Assembly (NCBI GenBank): GCA_007126465.1 | Contig: SLBE01000071.1 | Coordinates: 1 to 7,348 of the forward strand | Reading direction: 5' to 3' | Origin: Syntrophomonadaceae bacterium | GTDB lineage: Bacteria; Bacillota; Dethiobacteria; DTU022 | Length of the DNA stretch: 7,348 bases | Shown: piece by piece, positions 5,532 to 7,348 of the stretch | Layout of the letters: each line of letters opens with the position of its first letter | Numbering within the stretch: the first letter of the stretch is position 1 | Notes under the pieces: model-generated | Told to the model about the DNA's origin: nothing | The model's input: the letters and a program-made list of their open reading frames with translations, nothing else | Databases searched by the model: none | Position numbers and translations under genes: made by a program

Positions 5532-6845
5532 ATGAAAGAGTTTAACAAAGATTGGGTTGGATCTTTATTGATTACAAGAAATATATCCTGGTTATTGCTC
5601 ACGGTAATTATTGCTGCTTTCTGTTTCAGCCAGTCGGTATCAGGATCACAGGAAGAGCAGGAAAGAATAGCCCTGGGCGCAGCACAGGTTGAAGCCCGTG
5701 AAAATAACCGCCAAATTATAATGGCTTCGCGAACAATAAACATGGCTAAATTAAGTGTTGACTTGCTTGAGGAAGAATTGGAGGATTTGGAAGAAGAACG
5801 GGATGAGCTGGAAGAAATAGAATTAAGGGTGGACCTGGAGGTTCCCTTGGACGAGCTTTACGAGGGCCTCGGGCTGGACGAGTTCCTGGCCGAACTGGGC
5901 TTTGAAAATGATATTGATCTTGAAGGTGAAGTCATTACCATACCGATAGATATAGAAAGCGAAGAACTGGAAGAATTTATAGACACCGGTGAACTGGATG
6001 ATGCGATCAAAGAGTTGGAAGTTGAGAAAGGTAAAGCTGAGCGCAGTGTGAAAATGGCCCGCCTGGGCTACCATGAAGCTGTTGAAGAAGTGGAGCTTGG
6101 TGTGCTTGAGATGTTTACCGGTATCATAATCCTGGATGAGCAGCTTTCAATCCAGGAAGAAACGCTTAAGCGAATGGAAGAAATGTTCAGGCTGGAACTT
6201 GAAAAGTATTATGCCGGCGATGTTTCGAAGCTTGAAGTTGAAGAAATGCGCTCTCAACTAAGGGAACTAAGGGCAGCTATTGAGAAGATCAAAAACAGCC
6301 GTGAACAGGCTCAGGAAGGGCTTGCTGGATTTATTGGCAGGTCTCCTGAAATAACCATGCAAACTGTTTCTTACGAGCCGCAGCAGCCCGAGTCTGTTAA
6401 TTTCTCAAAACTTCTCTCAAAAGAACTTGACTCTAACTACGCTGTCAGAAGGGCTGAACTGGAAATTAAAAATGCCCGGGATGACAGGGACCTGGCCAGG
6501 GAACTGCATGGAGCAGGTTCTCCTCAATATAAAATAGCTGAAGAAGAACTTACCATGGCCAGGCTGGAGCTGGAAGAGCAGCGAATGAATGCCCGCAGTG
6601 AATTTCTATCGAGATATCATGACACCCTTGAAGCGGAGAAAGAACTTGCAAACCGGGAAGATGACCTGGAACTGGCTGAAAAAGTATATGAAACATCCAG
6701 GGTAAGTTATAACCAGGGGCTAATAACCAACTTAGAGTTTGCCATGGCCAGGATAGAGCTTATGGAAGCAGAAATTGAAGTTGAGCAGGCCCGGTTCGAA
6801 TACCATACTGCGCTGGCCCGGCTTGATGCGATCCTGGACCGGTAA
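5532..6845 (+). CDS. TolC-family-like coiled-coil protein, apparently lacking the outer-membrane barrel
   Basis: The 437-residue product starts with a signal peptide: basic N terminus, hydrophobic core about 18-33, likely cleavage after VSG near residue 38. Two helical repeats follow. The first has a long helix (about 44-98), an acidic insert (99-150) with two short strand-like runs, and a helix to about 268. The second has a helix at about 291-327, a linker of about ten residues (GAGSPQYK), and a helix from 335 onward. Both repeats contain the outer-membrane-factor pattern of Y..G.. before a helix: KYYAGDVSKLEVEEMRSQL (225-243) and SYNQGLITNLEFAMARIEL (392-410). The location in an adaptor-RND operon supports a TolC role. 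The second repeat lacks the strand-rich segment between helices that builds the barrel in classical TolC proteins. It is very rich in Glu. C31 is not in a lipobox. Family assignment is moderately firm; the missing barrel is my reading of the sequence. Confidence 0.75.
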   Translation: MKEFNKDWVGSLLITRNISWLLLTVIIAAFCFSQSVSGSQEEQERIALGAAQVEARENNRQIIMASRTINMAKLSVDLLEEELEDLEEERDELEEIELRVDLEVPLDELYEGLGLDEFLAELGFENDIDLEGEVITIPIDIESEELEEFIDTGELDDAIKELEVEKGKAERSVKMARLGYHEAVEEVELGVLEMFTGIIILDEQLSIQEETLKRMEEMFRLELEKYYAGDVSKLEVEEMRSQLRELRAAIEKIKNSREQAQEGLAGFIGRSPEITMQTVSYEPQQPESVNFSKLLSKELDSNYAVRRAELEIKNARDDRDLARELHGAGSPQYKIAEEELTMARLELEEQRMNARSEFLSRYHDTLEAEKELANREDDLELAEKVYETSRVSYNQGLITNLEFAMARIELMEAEIEVEQARFEYHTALARLDAILDR

Positions 6846-6901
6846 AGGCTTTGCAGTAAATATTTTCCTGTCCTCCTTTTAATTGAAAGGTGATGCTCTA
6901 G
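6846..6901. other. Convergent intergenic gap without a clear terminator
   Basis: Only 56 bases separate the stop of the TolC-like gene from the stop of the leftward HepT-like gene. The best dyad is CCTTT (6875-6879) with AAAGG (6886-6890) around a six-base loop. It is weak and followed by no T-run on either strand. The two operons may terminate inside each other or by Rho. Confidence 0.5.
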
Positions 6902-7348
6902 TTACAGATTATTATCGGAATCGTTATCCAGGTCATCAATGCTTACCAGGGCATCCATTTTATGAAGGAAATCATCTAAATCTTTTTTTATTAGCTGATG
7001 TAATTCTTTTAAAAGGGACAGGTTTTTATATAATTTGTCGGGGTTTAGCCGGAAACCATATTTTGCCCTGAATACATGGCGGAACCTTCTTAGCTCGTCT
7101 GACAACTCGTAAGTTTGTTCTGAGAAAACTGCCGGTCTTTTTCCGGGCAATTCCCTTGACGCCTGTTCAATTAATTCTCTATGCCATTCATCACCAAAAG
7201 GGGTATAGCCGTCTATTTCCTTGGTGATTCTTTTAGCTATGTTTTCCAACCCATCGTAGTAATCTGATAAAAAAGTTCCTACCAGGCGGCAGGCAAAAGT
7301 GCTCTCTTTTTCAAATCCACCAACCTTACTGGCAGTTATTTCAGGGTA
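6902..7348 (-). CDS. HepT-like (HEPN superfamily) ribonuclease-toxin-like protein, C-terminal fragment
   Basis: The minus frame is open from the right edge (7348) to TAA at 6904-6902, giving at least 148 residues; the start is outside the window. A TTG at 7249 is only an internal codon, because the frame stays open and protein-like upstream of it (KVGGFEKESTFACRLVGTFL). The fragment is predicted helical and contains WHRELIEQASRELPGKRPAV (55-74), then ELSDELRRFRHVFRAKYGF (81-99), then a Lys/Leu/Asp-rich helix and an acidic tail. The run HREL-(x)n-RPAV-(x)n-DELR-x-FRHVFR resembles, from memory, HepT-like proteins of the HEPN superfamily, often encoded beside a MNT nucleotidyltransferase antitoxin. 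Such toxins cut RNA and are silenced by AMPylation. The canonical R-x4-6-H spacing is not exact here. The partner gene would lie beyond the right edge and was not seen. Confidence is moderate for the family and low for toxicity. Confidence 0.5.
   Translation of the reverse strand, partial: YPEITASKVGGFEKESTFACRLVGTFLSDYYDGLENIAKRITKEIDGYTPFGDEWHRELIEQASRELPGKRPAVFSEQTYELSDELRRFRHVFRAKYGFRLNPDKLYKNLSLLKELHQLIKKDLDDFLHKMDALVSIDDLDNDSDNNL

Noticed and set aside
5610..5640. Lipoprotein signal in the TolC-like protein (Cys31)
   Set aside because: The residue before the cysteine is Phe, which does not fit the lipobox. An ordinary signal peptide with cleavage near VSG is more likely.
6871..6880. 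Strong Shine-Dalgarno-like AAAAGGAGGA on the minus strand
   Set aside because: No ATG, GTG or TTG follows at suitable distance, and the region downstream is the 3' end of the TolC-like gene. Taken as chance.
6875..6890. Intrinsic terminator in the convergent gap
   Set aside because: A five-pair A/T-rich stem with no adjacent T-run on either strand is too weak to call.
6883..7071. Plus-strand open frame of 62 codons
   Set aside because: It is antisense to the HepT-like frame, which has recognisable conserved segments, and it lacks protein-like composition.
7247..7249. TTG at 7249 as the start of the HepT-like protein
   Set aside because: The frame is open with protein-like sequence for the 33 codons upstream to the window edge, and no ribosome binding site precedes the TTG.

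Overview
The window looks like chromosomal DNA of a Bacillota (Firmicutes) bacterium, probably a clostridia-like lineage. The evidence is strong purine-rich Shine-Dalgarno sites before most genes (GAGGAGG, AGGAG, GGAGG, GGAGGAG), two genes with TTG starts, moderate GC by eye, and protein types typical of that phylum. The adaptor and the TolC-like protein are very acidic on their exported portions, which would fit a salt- or alkali-adapted host; this is inference only. I cannot name a species.

Layout. Positions 1-173 (minus) hold the N-terminal 57 codons of a sodium:solute symporter family protein that runs off the left edge. Positions 174-494 are a divergent, AT-rich intergenic region. It holds a good sigma-A-like promoter pointing right, a perfect 9-bp inverted repeat at the predicted transcription start that is the likely operator, and several smaller dyads. 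From about 504 to 6845 (plus) lies a four-gene efflux operon: a TetR-family regulator, a membrane-fusion (periplasmic-adaptor-like) protein, a 1049-residue RND transporter that overlaps the adaptor gene by 11 bp, and a TolC-like coiled-coil protein. Converging on it from the right edge is a gene (minus, 6902 to beyond 7348) whose visible C-terminal 148 residues resemble HepT-like/HEPN ribonuclease-toxin proteins.

How the genes work together. The regulator probably represses its own operon through the dyad at 410-433 and lets the pump be made when a toxic ligand binds. The adaptor and RND protein would form the inner-membrane pump. The fourth protein sits where an outer-membrane channel gene would be in a Gram-negative tripartite operon, and has TolC-type helical repeats. 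In its second repeat the two long helices are joined by only about ten residues, where classical TolC proteins carry a long strand-bearing segment that helps build the outer-membrane barrel. The first repeat has only a short, acidic insert. It may therefore be a barrel-less TolC relative adapted to a cell envelope without an outer membrane. This is the most interesting point in the window.

No tRNA, rRNA, CRISPR array, insertion sequence or prophage feature was seen.
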